This document shows, one piece after another, positions 38,470-49,640 of a DNA stretch of 64,000 bases. The translations under genes and the position numbers were made by a program. Below the pieces are notes generated by a model that did not search any database, was not told the DNA's origin, and saw only the letters and a list, made by a program, of their open reading frames with translations. Within the stretch, counting starts at the first letter, position 1. Each line of letters opens with the position of its first letter. Source of the DNA: Gracilibacillus boraciitolerans JCM 21714 (GTDB lineage Bacteria; Bacillota; Bacilli; Bacillales; Amphibacillaceae); contig NZ_BAVS01000006.1 in NCBI RefSeq assembly GCF_000521485.1, positions 53,585 to 117,584 on the forward strand. The letters are read 5' to 3'.

Positions 38470-40823
38470 TTATTTTAATGCTAATACCGTCACACCTAGT
38501 CCACCTTCACCCATTTCACCGTCACGAGCACTGGTAATTTTGGAATGTTTGCGGGCAAAGTCCTTTACTCCTTTACGAAGTGCACCCGTACCTTTCCCAT
38601 GAATAATCGATACGTTATGATAGCCTGCAAGTAAGGCATCATCAACATACTTCTCTAATTGTTGCAAAGCATCTTCATAGCGTTCACCACGCAAATCGAG
38701 TTCAGGTTTTACATGATATTGTGAACCTCTAACGGTAGCTAATGGTTTTTCCATTTTGGGTTCTTCTCGTCTCACAAATAACAAATCTTTGCGCTTTACT
38801 TTCATTTTCATTATTCCAATTTGAACTTGGAACTCATTCTTACCTGTCTGTTCAATGATAGATCCTTTCTGATCTAACGTTAACAGCTTCACTTCATCTC
38901 CAGGATGTAACGTTTTTGCCTTTGCTGCATCAAATGCTTGCTCTTGTTTCTCTTGCTTTTTGGTTAGATCTGGTCTTGCCTCATTCAGAAGTTTTTTCGC
39001 TTCAATCCATTCATGTTCTTTTAATTCAGCTTCTGTTTTCATATTTCTTAGCTCTAAAACGATCGTTTCAGCATCTTCTCTCGCTCTTACCAAAGCTTTT
39101 TCTGCTTTTTCTTCGGCTTTTTTATATAATGCCTCACGTTCTCTATCGAATTGTTGCCATTTTTTTTCAATATCTCGTTTGAGCTGATCTGCTTGTTCTA
39201 AAATAATATGGGCATTTTCATAATCCGTTTCAGCTCTCCGTCTTGAATCTTCAAGAGATGCGATCATATTCTCCACACTTTTAGAATCGGTGCTTATAAG
39301 ACTTCTGGCTTCTTCAATAACTTGTTCATTTAATCCAAGACGCTTCGATATTTCAAATGCATTACTGCGACCAGGAACACCAATTAACAATCGATAAGTT
39401 GGTTTTAGCGTTTGAATATCAAATTCAACGGAAGCATTCGTCACATCTTTACGATTATATCCATATGCCTTTAATTCAGGATAATGTGTCGTTGCAATAA
39501 CTCGTGCTCTCTTTTCTACCACATAATCGAGGATAGACATAGCTAATGCAGCGCCTTCCTGAGGATCTGTTCCAGCACCAAGCTCATCAAATAACAATAA
39601 CGATTTATGATCAAAATTATTAAGGATATCAACAATATTGGTCATGTGAGAAGAAAAAGTACTTAAACTTTGTTCGATCGATTGCTCATCACCAATATCA
39701 GCAAACACATCAGAAAAGACGGCTAACTCTCCACCATCCAGTGCTGGCACCTGTAAGCCAGATTGTGCCATCAATGTGCAAAGTCCGACCATTTTTAACG
39801 TGACGGTTTTACCGCCTGTATTGGGACCAGTAATGACAATGGCGGTAAAGTCTTCGCCTAATTCCACATCATTCGCTACCACCTCATCTGCTGGAATTAG
39901 CGGATGACGAGCACGTTTCAATTTAATAATGCCCTGGTCATTCATGGTTGGCCGGCTTGCTTTCATCTCATGACTTAACTTAGCGCGTGCAAATATAAAA
40001 TCTATATGTGCTAATGCTTCGACATTTTGCCGGAGATATCCTTCATCTTCAGCAATACGGATCGTTAAATCCTTTAAGATTCGCTCAATTTCTCTTTTCT
40101 CATCAACTCTGGCTGCTTGTAACTGATTGTTTAATTCCACGACAGACTGGGGGGGTTCCATAAATAACGTTTGACCTGATGCAGATTGATCATGAACGAT
40201 ACCACCTATCGCCCCGCGATATTCCTGTTTGACTGGCAACACATACCTGTCATTACGAATCGTGACAATCACATCTGATAACATCTTCGTTTTAGTTTTT
40301 GTGAAATTATCTAATCGGTCTCGCACCTTATTTTCGTTAGTACGGATCTTAGTACGTAAACCTCGTAATTTATCTGAAGCACCATCATCATATGCCCATG
40401 ATCATCAATACAGCTCTTAATTTCTCTTTCTAACTCGTTTAATGGAACTATCTCATCTGCAAGCGCCTGAACAATCGGTAATTTGATATCTTCTAATTTA
40501 TCAATAAACAGTTTTAATTGTTTACCACCATTTATCGTACTGGCAACATCTAAACATTCGTGTGTGGATAGAATGCCACCAATCACAGCTCTTTTAATAC
40601 TTGGTTTTATATCAGATATTCCACCTAGTGGTACATTTCCTTTAAGTCGAATAACATGAAAAGCTTCATCTGTTTCGTCTTGCCATGAATTAACCTGTTC
40701 AAGATCTGTGGAAGGTTTTAACATACGTGCTTTTTCCACACCAAGAGAAGAAGCAGCTTTTTCTACGAGTTGTTCCTTAATTTTGTGAAATTCTAATACA
40801 TGTAATATACGCTGGTTCATCAA
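38470..40823 (-). CDS. mutS2: endonuclease MutS2 (frameshift in this sequence)
   Basis: MutS-like ATPase with a C-terminal nuclease. MutS2 rescues collided ribosomes and acts on recombination intermediates. The first frame (40823 to 40311) carries [18 protein letters not shown]. The second carries MFE-type core, [11 protein letters not shown] (Walker A), [16 protein letters not shown], a long coiled coil and the Smr domain [12 protein letters not shown] ... [13 protein letters not shown]. The join near 40381-40390 needs one extra base: CATATGATG[G]ATGG would read [16 protein letters not shown]7 run at 40149-40155 gives [11 protein letters not shown] instead of [10 protein letters not shown]. 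Confidence 0.93.
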
Positions 40824-40832
40824 TCAAACCTC

Positions 40833-42566
40833 CTATCTTGAATTCACTTCTTTTTGGCGTAAATATTCGATGAATTTTTCTGCATTCCACGTGTTGACTA
40901 CTGTATCTTTTTTTAGTTTTCCACGACGTGCAGTACCAATACCAGTTGTCATATCTTCTAACATAGTATAATTATGTGCGTCAGTGTTAATTGCCAGATG
41001 AACACCGTGTTCCTGTGCAAGTTCTACCCACTCTGCAGATAGATCTAAACGATTGGGATTTGCATTTAATTCTAAGATAGTATTGGTTGCTGCTGCTTGT
41101 TTAATCAGCCATTCTACATCGACAGCATAGCCATCTCGTTTGCCTAATAATCTGCCCGTTGGATGTGCAATCATATCTACATGCGGATTCTGCAATGCAT
41201 GCAGTAACCGCTCATGTATCTTCTCTTGTGGCTGTTGAAAACTAGAATGAATCGATGCAATGACAAAGTCGAGCTCTTGTAAAAAATCATCTTCGAAATC
41301 TAATGTCCCATCAGGTAAGATATCCATCTCAACACCCGCTAAAATAGTAATGTCAGGATGCTGTTGCTGCACTTTTTCAATTTCTTTACGTTGTTGTCGC
41401 AAGCGTTCTTCGTTTAGTCCATTAGCAACTTTAAGAAACTTCGAATGATCCGTAATTGCCATAAAGTGATAGCCTTTCTCTTTGACACGAATCACCATCT
41501 CTTCTAAGGATTGTGCACCATCACTCCATGTCGTATGCATATGCAAATCAGCTTGAATAGAAGCTTCATCCACTAAATCAATTGAAGCTTTTGCAAGAGT
41601 AAGTTCATCCTTACCTTCACGAATTTCAGGTGGGATAAACTCCAGTCCAAAATTACGATAGAAAGCTTCCTCTGTAGCAAAAGTTTTCACCTTCCCTGTC
41701 TCAACATCCTCAACACCATACTCACTAATTTTTTTACCTTGTGATTTTGCCAATTGACGCATTAACACATTATGATCCTTCGAACCGGTGAAATGATGAA
41801 GTGTTGTTGGAAATTCTTTATCGCTTACTAAACGAAAATCAACATTAATATCATAGCGTCCTTGCACAACAATCGATACCTTTGTATCACCTGCCGCGAT
41901 CGTGTCCATTCGATCTTCGAATTGTAATAATTTTTCCTTCACTATGTCCGGCTTATCTGTTGCAATAATAAAATCTAAGTCTTTAACGGTCTCTCGAAAT
42001 CGCCGCATACTACCTGCAATCGAAAATCGTTGAATCTCTTCGATGTTGTGAAGAAAATCTTCTATTTTTTCTACAGTTGCTACAACGAGAGGCACTGGTA
42101 AACGTTCAGGACGAGTACCCGCACTATTCAGAGCTTCTATTATTTTTTCCTCCGTTTTTTTACCAAAGCCTTTAAGCGCCTGTACTTCCCCCCCTTTTTC
42201 ACAGGCTGCTCTTAACGTACCTTCATCGACAATATCTAATTCATGATATAGTTTTGCTAATTTTTTCCCACCCAAGCCAGGTAAATTCAACAGAGGAATC
42301 AAACCTGCCGGTACTTCTTTCTCTAATTGTAGTAAAGTATCTGATTCACCATTTTCAATAAATTCCAATATGACAGCAGCGGTGCCTTTTCCTACACCTT
42401 GCAATTTCGTGAAATCTTCTATTTCTGTTAAAGAACGATCGTCTCGTTCCAGGGCTTGCGCTGCCTTACGATATGCTGATATTTTAAAAGGATTTTCATT
42501 TTTTAATTCAAGATAGGTAGCAATTTTTTCTAATAGCTTAATAACATCTTTTTTATTAATAGCCAT
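40833..42566 (-). CDS. polX: DNA polymerase/3'-5' exonuclease PolX
   Basis: 577-aa family X polymerase with N-terminal helix-hairpin-helix and polymerase core (LPGLGGKKLAKLYHEL, SIAGSMRRFRETVKDLDFII with the catalytic Asp pair) and a C-terminal PHP exonuclease (ADLHMHTTWSDG near residue 340, MAITDHS, AGVEMDI, AHPTGRLLG). A C7 run at 42188-42194 gives CEKGGEVQALKGFG, one Gly too many. Confidence 0.95.
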   Translation of the reverse strand: MAINKKDVIKLLEKIATYLELKNENPFKISAYRKAAQALERDDRSLTEIEDFTKLQGVGKGTAAVILEFIENGESDTLLQLEKEVPAGLIPLLNLPGLGGKKLAKLYHELDIVDEGTLRAACEKGGEVQALKGFGKKTEEKIIEALNSAGTRPERLPVPLVVATVEKIEDFLHNIEEIQRFSIAGSMRRFRETVKDLDFIIATDKPDIVKEKLLQFEDRMDTIAAGDTKVSIVVQGRYDINVDFRLVSDKEFPTTLHHFTGSKDHNVLMRQLAKSQGKKISEYGVEDVETGKVKTFATEEAFYRNFGLEFIPPEIREGKDELTLAKASIDLVDEASIQADLHMHTTWSDGAQSLEEMVIRVKEKGYHFMAITDHSKFLKVANGLNEERLRQQRKEIEKVQQQHPDITILAGVEMDILPDGTLDFEDDFLQELDFVIASIHSSFQQPQEKIHERLLHALQNPHVDMIAHPTGRLLGKRDGYAVDVEWLIKQAAATNTILELNANPNRLDLSAEWVELAQEHGVHLAINTDAHNYTMLEDMTTGIGTARRGKLKKDTVVNTWNAEKFIEYLRQKEVNSR

Positions 42567-42600
42567 TCAGTTCCCTCACTTCTTCTTATTAACATGTGAA

Positions 42601-42630
42601 ATACCCTTGCTATTTGTCTGGCAAGGGTAT
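42601..42630 (-). terminator. terminator-like hairpin after cvpA
   Basis: ATACCCTTGC and GCAAGGGTAT form a perfect 10-bp stem between cvpA and polX. Only TTTC follows, so it may be an attenuator or weak terminator. Confidence 0.55.
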
Positions 42631-42636
42631 GTTCCA

Positions 42637-43185
42637 TTACTTACTGAAAGGGTCATTTTCGAACCAATATGTTGCAATTTTATCTGATAAAACCGGTGTT
42701 TCTTCGATAATAAAGGCTGCAATTGACGAACTATCGATAAGTTCCTGAATATAGGCAACAGGTGCTAAAGCCAAAATATATAAGACAACAAATAATAGCA
42801 AATATACTTCTACAAAACCTAAAATGGCACCTAACCAACTATTTAAAAGTCGTAAAATCGGTAAATCTGCTACAAAATCAAGCATTGTTGCTACAATTTG
42901 CAAAATGATTTTCGTAACAAAAAATAAAGCACCAAAGGCAATAGCATTATAATAAGCAGCCTCTAATGGCAACGATTCTAGAAAAACAGCCCATGAAGCA
43001 TCTGACATAAATTCTGGATATGGAATCCATAATTCCAACTTTGATGCCAGATTATCGTAATAAATTGCAGCAACTATAAAAGCGACAATAAATCCAATAA
43101 GGTGCAGAACTTGAAGGATAAAACCTCTCCTTAATCCTACAAAGATTCCAACAATAAGTAAAAAAATAAGTATGATATTTACCAT
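42637..43185 (-). CDS. cvpA: CvpA/colicin V production family membrane protein (YshB)
   Basis: About 182 aa with four membrane segments (IILIFLLIVGIFVGLRRGF at the start, IGFIVAFIVAAIYY next) and the C-terminal LLNSWLGAILGFVEVYLLLF typical of the CvpA family. The start at 43185 overlaps the zapA end by few bases. In B. subtilis yshB lies between zapA and polX in the same way. Function in the envelope is not settled. Confidence 0.85.
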   Translation of the reverse strand: MVNIILIFLLIVGIFVGLRRGFILQVLHLIGFIVAFIVAAIYYDNLASKLELWIPYPEFMSDASWAVFLESLPLEAAYYNAIAFGALFFVTKIILQIVATMLDFVADLPILRLLNSWLGAILGFVEVYLLLFVVLYILALAPVAYIQELIDSSSIAAFIIEETPVLSDKIATYWFENDPFSK

Positions 43186-43192
43186 AACAAAA

Positions 43193-43456
43193 TTATTCCT
43201 CTTTCTCCTCAAGTAATTTTTGTAATACCTCAAAATCCTCTTTTAATTTTATGTAATCATTCATTGTATTCACTGCTGTCAATACTGCAAGTTTAGTTGT
43301 ATCCAATGATTTATTCAAAGCGTGTATATCACGCATTTTGCCATCCACCAGATTTGCTACATGACGGATCTGATCTGACTGTTCGTTACCAACAATCGTG
43401 TATGCTCTTCCATATATATCAACGGTGGTCCGAGACTTTTCTGGTTGGGACACCAT
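43193..43456 (-). CDS. zapA: cell division protein ZapA
   Basis: FtsZ-ring bundling protein of 87 aa. EKSRTTVDIYGRAYTIVGN forms the N-terminal beta domain and HVANLVDGKMRDI with NTMNDYIKLKEDFEVLQKLLEEKEE forms the coiled coil. The start at 43456 follows a ribosome binding site that now contains a C7 run at 43461-43467. Confidence 0.93.
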   Translation of the reverse strand: MVSQPEKSRTTVDIYGRAYTIVGNEQSDQIRHVANLVDGKMRDIHALNKSLDTTKLAVLTAVNTMNDYIKLKEDFEVLQKLLEEKEE

Positions 43457-43583
43457 GATACCCCCCCTTTTAGACAATTAACTTAGAATTAATAGTAACA
43501 TGAAGTACCTAATTAGAAAACTATTCTGATAAAATGAATCTCTGTTATACTTAAAAGTAGTAAGTAGGAAAGGACGAAGACTA

Positions 43584-44519
43584 TTGTCAAACATCGTTTT
43601 ACAATTCACAAAAAATAATTTATCAAAAGTAAAAAGTTATTATGAAAACTATATTACCAAAGTTCCGCCAAATAGTCTTTTCTTAGCTAAAAAGAATAAT
43701 GTTACAATTATTGCTTATAAATCTGGAAAAGTCATGTTTCAGGGTGGTCAGGCTCAACAGGAAGCGGAGCAATGGCAAGCGTTTGTATCTGATTCTATCA
43801 TTGCAAAACCCTCCGTAAATGACCACCAATATCAGCCACCACAAGCTTTATTCCATCAAGCACACATCGGGACAGATGAAGCGGGTACAGGAGATTACTT
43901 CGGCCCAATTACGGTGAGTGCGGTATATTTGACTGAAGAAACATTGTCAATTCTTAAAGCAATGGGTATCACGGATTCCAAAACGTTGATAGATGATCGC
44001 ATTGCAGAGTTTGCGAAAGAAATTGTGAAGCAAAAAATTCCCTACACGTTATTAACGTTAGAAAATGCGAAGTATAACAAGCTTCAAAAAAAAGGCTGGA
44101 ATCAAGGCAAAATGAAAGCCATGCTTCATCAGCATGCGATTCAAAAATTATTAACTAAAATAGGAAACAGTTCTCTTCAGGGGATATTAATTGACCAATT
44201 TTGTCAGCCACCCTCTTATATCAAGCATATTAAAGAAGAGGGTCTTCGATTAGAGACTAATACTTTTTTTATGACAAAAGCTGAAAGTTATTCTACTTCT
44301 GTGGCTGCTGCCTCTATTATTGCAAGAGCTAAATTTGTAAAAGAAATGGATCACCTCTCTGCTGAATACGGAGTTACCATACCAAAGGGTGCATCCAGCA
44401 AAGTCGATCAAACAGCTGCTTACTTGATAAAAAAACATGGCCTTGAAGCATTAGCAAACATAGCAAAAACACATTTCGCCAATACTGATAAAGCATTGCG
44501 ATATGTAAAAAAGAGATGA
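43584..44519 (+). CDS. rnhC: ribonuclease HIII
   Basis: Removes RNA from RNA-DNA hybrids. The N-terminal DUF3378 substrate-binding domain occupies about residues 1-80. The catalytic domain has IGTDEAGTGDYFGPITV, ITDSKTL, LIDQFCQPPSY and SVAAASIIARAKFV. Starts with TTG at 43584 after AGGAAAGGA; divergent from zapA as in B. subtilis. Confidence 0.94.
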   Translation: MSNIVLQFTKNNLSKVKSYYENYITKVPPNSLFLAKKNNVTIIAYKSGKVMFQGGQAQQEAEQWQAFVSDSIIAKPSVNDHQYQPPQALFHQAHIGTDEAGTGDYFGPITVSAVYLTEETLSILKAMGITDSKTLIDDRIAEFAKEIVKQKIPYTLLTLENAKYNKLQKKGWNQGKMKAMLHQHAIQKLLTKIGNSSLQGILIDQFCQPPSYIKHIKEEGLRLETNTFFMTKAESYSTSVAAASIIARAKFVKEMDHLSAEYGVTIPKGASSKVDQTAAYLIKKHGLEALANIAKTHFANTDKALRYVKKR

Positions 44520-44535
44520 TACCCTCTGATGATAA

Positions 44536-44574
44536 AAGAAAGGCTGCAACTCTAATTAAGTTGCAGCCTTTTTG
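44536..44574. terminator. bidirectional terminator between rnhC and pheT
   Basis: AGGCTGCAACT pairs with AGTTGCAGCCT around CTAATTA and is followed by TTTTTG on the plus strand. Confidence 0.9.
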
Positions 44575-44575
44575 T

Positions 44576-47004
44576 TTATGCTCTTAATTCTGCTTGGTGT
44601 TCGTTTGCTACTGCTTCTAATATCGCTTGATAGGATGCTTCTACTTCCTCATCCATTAGCGTCCGTTCTGGATCTTGATAGAATAAACTGAAGGCAATCG
44701 ATTTTTTTCCTACTGTTAAACGGTCACCCTGATAAACATCAAATACCTGGATATCCTTGATCAGTTCACCACCAGCTTTTGCAATCGTATCTTGTAAAAC
44801 ACCCGCCTGAACTGTTTCGTTCACTACAAGTGCAATATCCCTCGTCACACTAGGATAACGTGGAATTGCAGCAAAACTTGGTTCATTTTCGTGAAGTGAA
44901 AGAATATATCGAAGTCGATATCAAACACAAACGTATCCTTCAAATCATAGCTTTTTTGTAATTGCGGATGTAATTGACCAGCAAACCCAATGGCATGGTT
45001 ATTCAGGAACAATTGAGCTGTTCTTCCAGGATGCATCCCTTCCACTTTTGCCTGGGTAAAGATTACTTGCACATTTAATGATGCAAATAATGCTTCCAGA
45101 ACTCCTTTGACGACAAAGAAATCAACTGTCTTTTTCTCTTGCTGCCAAGGATGATGATTCCACTCTCCAGTTAGAACACCTGCTAGACGAAGCTTTTCTT
45201 CTGGTTGTTTTGTCACTTCTTGCTCTTTAGAAATAAAAATACTGCCTAATTCATAATAAGCAAGGTTTGTTTGCTTACGAGCTAAATTATAGGCAACAGA
45301 TGATAGCATTTCCGGTAAAATGCTTAATCGTAATGTACTATGTTCTTCGCTCATTGGCATTGATAATGATACTGCTGATACTAAGGCTTCTGCTACTTCT
45401 GGACTAACCAGTTGTGTGACACGCTCTTTGTTTGTTAAAGAATAGGTAACCGTTTCAGACAGCCCAGCTCCTTCTAAGAAACGTTTTACATGACGTTTTA
45501 ACTGTTGTTGTTTCGTTAAACCACCAACTTGTGCCCCCCCACCGCCCGGCAGCGTAAAAGGCAAATTATCATAACCATAGATACGAGCCACTTCTTCCAA
45601 CATGTCTTCGAAGATCACAATGTCTTGACGACGTGTTGGTGCATATACTGTAAATGTTTCATCATCTTGCTCATAATTAAAGTGCAGCTTGCGCAGGATA
45701 TCTGCAACCACATCATTTGAAATAGCTGTTCCTAAACGGTCATTTATTTTTGAAGTCCAAATCGTTACCATTTTTTCTGAATAATCAAGTTGATCAAATT
45801 CAACAATACCGTCTAACACTGTGGCATCTGCATATTTCTCTAATAATTGACAAGCTTTCTCTCCAGCTTTTCGGACACGATTTGGGTCTACACCTTTCTC
45901 AAATCGATTGCTTGCTTCACTTCTTAAATCAAATGCTTTTGCTGCCTTGCGAACGGTTTGACCATCAAAATATGCAGCTTCAAGTAAAATCGTTGTCGTT
46001 TGATCGGAGACCTCTGTATCTGCTCCACCCATTACACCTGCTAAAGCAACAGGTTTCTTCCCATTAGTGATTACGAGATGTTCACTTGATAATGTTCGTT
46101 CCTGATCATCTAATGTAACTATTTTTTCACCGTCATTTGCCATTCGTACGACAACTTCTTGGGAGTCGAATTTGTCATAATCAAAAGCATGCAATGGCTG
46201 ACCATATTCTAATAATACGTAATTTGTAATATCAACCACATTGTTAATCGGACGAATACCTGCTGCCATTAAGTAATTTCGCATCCATAAAGGTGAAGGA
46301 GCGATCTTGATATCTTTTATTATAAAGGCACCATAGTATGGATTTTGTTCCGTTGCTTCCACCTTAACTCCTATATGTTGTGCTGCTGTTTCTTCAGAAG
46401 AATGATAATTGGTATGTGGCAAGCGAATTGGCACATCTAAAATAGCTGCTACTTCGTATGCTACACCCAACATACTTAAAGCATCAGAGCGGTTTGGCGT
46501 TAAACCCAGCTCGATAATAATATCATCTAAATTTAATAGCTCTGTTACATCTGCACCAACTTCAGTATCCTCCGGAAATACAAAAATACCGCTAGCAAAC
46601 TCTTTTGGCACGAATTTTTCTTCCACACCTAGTTCTTGCAACGAACAAATCATACCGTTAGACTCACTGCCACGTAATTTTGTTTTTTTGATTTTGAAAT
46701 TACCTGGCAAGACAGCACCAGGTTTTGCTACAGCTACCTTCTGCCCTTGCGCAATATTTGGCGCGCCACAAATAATTTGGTATGTTTCCTCACCAATACT
46801 AACCTGACATAGACTTAATTTATCTGCATTGGGATGTTTTTCACAGCTTTCCACATACCCAACTACTACATTAGTCGACACCGAAGCAAAGCGTTCAAGA
46901 CCTTCTACTTCAATCCCTGATTTAGTAATGCGTTCCGCTAAATCCTCTGCTGATAAACCATCTATATCGACATAATTTTTTAACCAATTTAATGATACAA
47001 ACAT
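44576..47004 (-). CDS. pheT: phenylalanyl-tRNA synthetase beta subunit (frameshift in this sequence)
   Basis: Essential tRNA-charging enzyme subunit, about 800 aa. The EMAP-like tRNA-binding domain (VVGYVESCEKHPNADKL), the B3/B4 editing region (IRPINNVVDITNYVLLE), B5 and core domains are in one frame. The anticodon-binding FDX-ACB end (IPRYPSVTRDIALVVNE ... SIAFSLFYQDPERTL) is in the next frame. The join lies near 44891-44900 and needs one more base (HFHENEPSF). As pheT is essential, the break is almost surely a sequence error. A C7 run at 45534-45540 gives PGGGGAQV. Confidence 0.95.
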
Positions 47005-47019
47005 GCTTTTACCTCCTTT

Positions 47020-48060
47020 TTATGCTTGATGATATTGTTTCAGGAATCGAATATCGTTAGTATAGAAATGACGGATATCATCTACGCCATATTTCAGCAT
47101 AGCAATTCGTTCTGGTCCCATCCCAAAAGCGAAACCACTATAAATATCTGGGTCATATCCTGCCATCTCCAGTACTCGCGGATGTACCATACCGGCACCA
47201 AGTATTTCGATCCAGCCTGTTTTTTTACATACACTGCATCCTTTGCCATGACAAACTTTGCAGGAAATATCCATTTCAACGGATGGCTCTGTAAATGGAA
47301 AAAAGCTTGGACGCAATCGAATTTCACGATCTTCGCCAAACATTTGTTTAGCGAAACGATCTAATACCCCCCCTTTTAAATCGCTCATTTGAACGTGCTT
47401 ATCGACATATAATCCTTCAATCTGTGTAAATTGATGTGAGTGGGTCGCATCATCCGTATCCCGGCGATATACTTTACCAGGACATATCATTTTCACTGGT
47501 CGCTCCCCTTTGATCATGTTCATCGTTCTTGCTTGTACTGGTGATGTATGAGTACGAAGCAGAATATCCTCCGTAATATAGAAAGAATCTTGCATATCAC
47601 GTGCAGGATGGCCCTTCGGTAAATTCAAAGCCTCGAAGTTATAATAGTCCGTTTCCACCTCTGGTCCTTCACGTACTTCAAAGCCCATGCCGATGAATAA
47701 ATCTTCAATCTCTTCGACTATACTTGTTAGAAGGTGTGGACCACCAGTTGGAACAGGTCTTCCTGGAAGTGTCACATCAATCGTTTCTTCCGCAAGTTGT
47801 TTTTCCAACTCTACTGCTTCGATATCAGCTTTTTTACGATTGAGCGCTTCCGCGACATTTCCTCTTACCGTATTTGCCAGCTCACCTATAACAGGACGTT
47901 CTTCCTTAGATAACTTCCCCCCCATTCCTTTTAATACTTCGGTAATTGGTCCTTTCTTACCTAAATATGCGACGCGGACATCTTGTAACTCTTTCAATGA
48001 ATCTGCATCTTCGATTTTTTGTAATGCTTCTTTTTCCAATACTTGCAGTTGATCTTTCAT
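47020..48060 (-). CDS. pheS: phenylalanyl-tRNA synthetase alpha subunit
   Basis: Catalytic subunit, 346 aa. Class II motifs are clear: the N-terminal coiled coil, motif 1 ([20 protein letters not shown]), motif 2 ([19 protein letters not shown], with Cys cluster) and motif 3 ([16 protein letters not shown]). C7 runs at 47367-47373 (DLKGGVLDR) and 47917-47923 ([12 protein letters not shown]) each add one Gly compared with the family. Followed by pheT after 15 bases. Confidence 0.97.
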   Translation of the reverse strand: MKDQLQVLEKEALQKIEDADSLKELQDVRVAYLGKKGPITEVLKGMGGKLSKEERPVIGELANTVRGNVAEALNRKKADIEAVELEKQLAEETIDVTLPGRPVPTGGPHLLTSIVEEIEDLFIGMGFEVREGPEVETDYYNFEALNLPKGHPARDMQDSFYITEDILLRTHTSPVQARTMNMIKGERPVKMICPGKVYRRDTDDATHSHQFTQIEGLYVDKHVQMSDLKGGVLDRFAKQMFGEDREIRLRPSFFPFTEPSVEMDISCKVCHGKGCSVCKKTGWIEILGAGMVHPRVLEMAGYDPDIYSGFAFGMGPERIAMLKYGVDDIRHFYTNDIRFLKQYHQA

Positions 48061-48084
48061 TTATTGAACCTCCTTTATTCTATT

Positions 48085-48366
48085 TAGAAAACAAAAAAGT
48101 CTCATCCCTGTATAAAAAAGGGACGAGACTAAATGTATCGCGGTACCACCCTTGTTGAAATAGTTCAAAACTATATCCACTCAAGTTAACAGATAACGGT
48201 ATAAACCGGTACACCTTTACTTGCTTCATGCAAGGTCCCAGTGTCGGCTCCAGAGTGAAATTTCAATTGGTGATCGCCAGAAGCACTTACAGTCTATGAT
48301 GCTTCTTCCCTTTAGACGATTTCCACCTATTTACTAGCTCTTTCAATGCCTTTATAAATGTTTTTA
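48085..48366 (-). promoter_or_regulatory. T-box riboswitch (tRNA-Phe sensing) controlling pheST
   Basis: The T-box sequence AAGGGTGGTACCGCG lies at 48139-48153 (minus). A terminator hairpin with GTCTCGTCCC / GGGATGAGAC and TTTTTTG follows at 48089-48130. Upstream lies the Stem I region with an AGTAAATAGGTGGAA-type start and a GAAATTTCACTC loop that may hold the Phe specifier TTC. Uncharged tRNA-Phe would favour the antiterminator and pheST expression. Confidence 0.9.
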
Positions 48367-48374
48367 CTTTTTAT

Positions 48375-48403
48375 AGTATAAGCAAGCTTACGAAAGGATG
48401 CAA
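48375..48403 (-). promoter_or_regulatory. sigma-A promoter of the pheST T-box leader
   Basis: TTGCAT, a 17-base spacer and TATACT on the minus strand lie just upstream of the T-box leader. Confidence 0.7.
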
Positions 48404-48411
48404 GTCCTAAC

Positions 48412-49155
48412 TTATTTTTTTACTGCTTCATACATAAGAATGGCAGCTGCTACACTAACATTTAGCGATTCTGCCTTGCCATAGATCGGGATCATAACGT
48501 TTTGATCAGCCTTCTGTATCAAATGCGGATCAACACCTGAGCCTTCATTTCCGACAATTATCACAAGTTTTTCAGGAACATCTAGTTCGTTATAATAACG
48601 AGCATTTTCTAATCCTGTAGACCATATTTTACTACCTGATTGCTGCAAACGATCTATTTCTTTTGTAAGATCCGCTTCAAAAACATGAAGATGAAATAGA
48701 GATCCTTGAGTGGAACGAATAACTTTATCATTAAATAAATCTACCGTACCGTTCCCTAAAATCACTGTATCAAATCCTGCAGCATCAGCTGTTCGTATCA
48801 TTGTTCCAAGATTTCCAGGATCTTGAACGCGATCAACCATTAATGCTCGCTGAATAGGATGTGTTTGTATTTCCTTTTTATTAACGACTGCTAATACGCC
48901 TTGTGGTGACTTCGTTTGTGTAATAGCTACCATTACATTATCCGACACTTCAAACAGGGGGGGATAAGTTGACCAGGCTGGGTCACATTCTATACCTTGT
49001 TGATAAATAATTTCAACTATATCCCAATCACTTTTATGGGCCTCTTCAATAAGATGAAATCCTTCAATAATAAATTGGGAATGTAAGTCACGTTCTTTCT
49101 TCTTTTTTAATTTTCTCCAGTTTTTAACTTTTTCATTTTGTACTGATGTTAACAT
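48412..49155 (-). CDS. ysgA: TrmH-family RNA methyltransferase YsgA
   Basis: SpoU-class 2'-O-methyltransferase with a knotted fold. About 247 aa from the ATG at 49155, which follows GAGGGATGA; the frame is open much further upstream but that part opposes sspI. An N-terminal substrate-binding domain (VKNWRKLKKKKERDLH, FIIEGFHLIEEA) precedes the SPOUT domain (DRVQDPGNLGTMIRTADAAG, IVGNEGSGVD, IPIYGKAESLNVSVAAAI). A G7 run at 48957-48963 gives TYPPLFEV. Confidence 0.92.
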   Translation of the reverse strand: MLTSVQNEKVKNWRKLKKKKERDLHSQFIIEGFHLIEEAHKSDWDIVEIIYQQGIECDPAWSTYPPLFEVSDNVMVAITQTKSPQGVLAVVNKKEIQTHPIQRALMVDRVQDPGNLGTMIRTADAAGFDTVILGNGTVDLFNDKVIRSTQGSLFHLHVFEADLTKEIDRLQQSGSKIWSTGLENARYYNELDVPEKLVIIVGNEGSGVDPHLIQKADQNVMIPIYGKAESLNVSVAAAILMYEAVKK

Positions 49156-49321
49156 GCAACTCATCCCTCTGTTTTTATATCCTCTATCATACATACTTTT
49201 ACACATTGTGGTCAAACTAAAATGAAAGTCCCTTATAAAAAAATAACACATGTCAACGATGTGGGACTTGTTTGTTTTTTGTATAGGGCACGGGTGAAAA
49301 TCTTTTAGATAGGGTGATAAT

Positions 49322-49534
49322 ATGGATTTGAATTTACGCAAGGCGATTATGTCCAACGTTTCTGGTAACTCTGCTAATGACTTAGAAGCAACGATTGTAG
49401 ATGCGATCCAAAGTGGAGAAGAAAAAATGCTTCCGGGTCTAGGTGTATTATTTGAATTGTATTGGCAACAAGCAGATGAAGCAGAAAAAACAGAAGTATT
49501 AGATTCTCTCGAACAAGCAGTAAACAAGCAGTAA
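49322..49534 (+). CDS. sspI: small acid-soluble spore protein I
   Basis: 70-aa minor SASP of the spore core ([24 protein letters not shown] ... [14 protein letters not shown]), full length and well conserved. Divergent from ysgA, the ysfA/sspI position of B. subtilis. A sigma-G promoter is expected in 49156-49321, but I cannot mark it with confidence. Confidence 0.96.
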   Translation: MDLNLRKAIMSNVSGNSANDLEATIVDAIQSGEEKMLPGLGVLFELYWQQADEAEKTEVLDSLEQAVNKQ

Positions 49535-49540
49535 TGCAAA

Positions 49541-49583
49541 TACGATGGTTGATGATACTTTTCAACCATCGTATTGCTTTTTC
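49541..49583 (+). terminator. terminator of sspI
   Basis: ACGATGGTTGA and TCAACCATCGT pair around TGATACTTT and are followed by ATTGCTTTTTC. Confidence 0.85.
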
Positions 49584-49640
49584 TTCTGATAAAATGTATA
49601 TTTATAATAGATATATTTTACCAAAAGGGAGAACGCTATA

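Noticed and set aside
48412..49569. Extended 385-codon start for ysgA
   Set aside because: The extra N-terminal part is antisense to sspI and the downstream ATG at 49155 has a good ribosome binding site and gives the family length.
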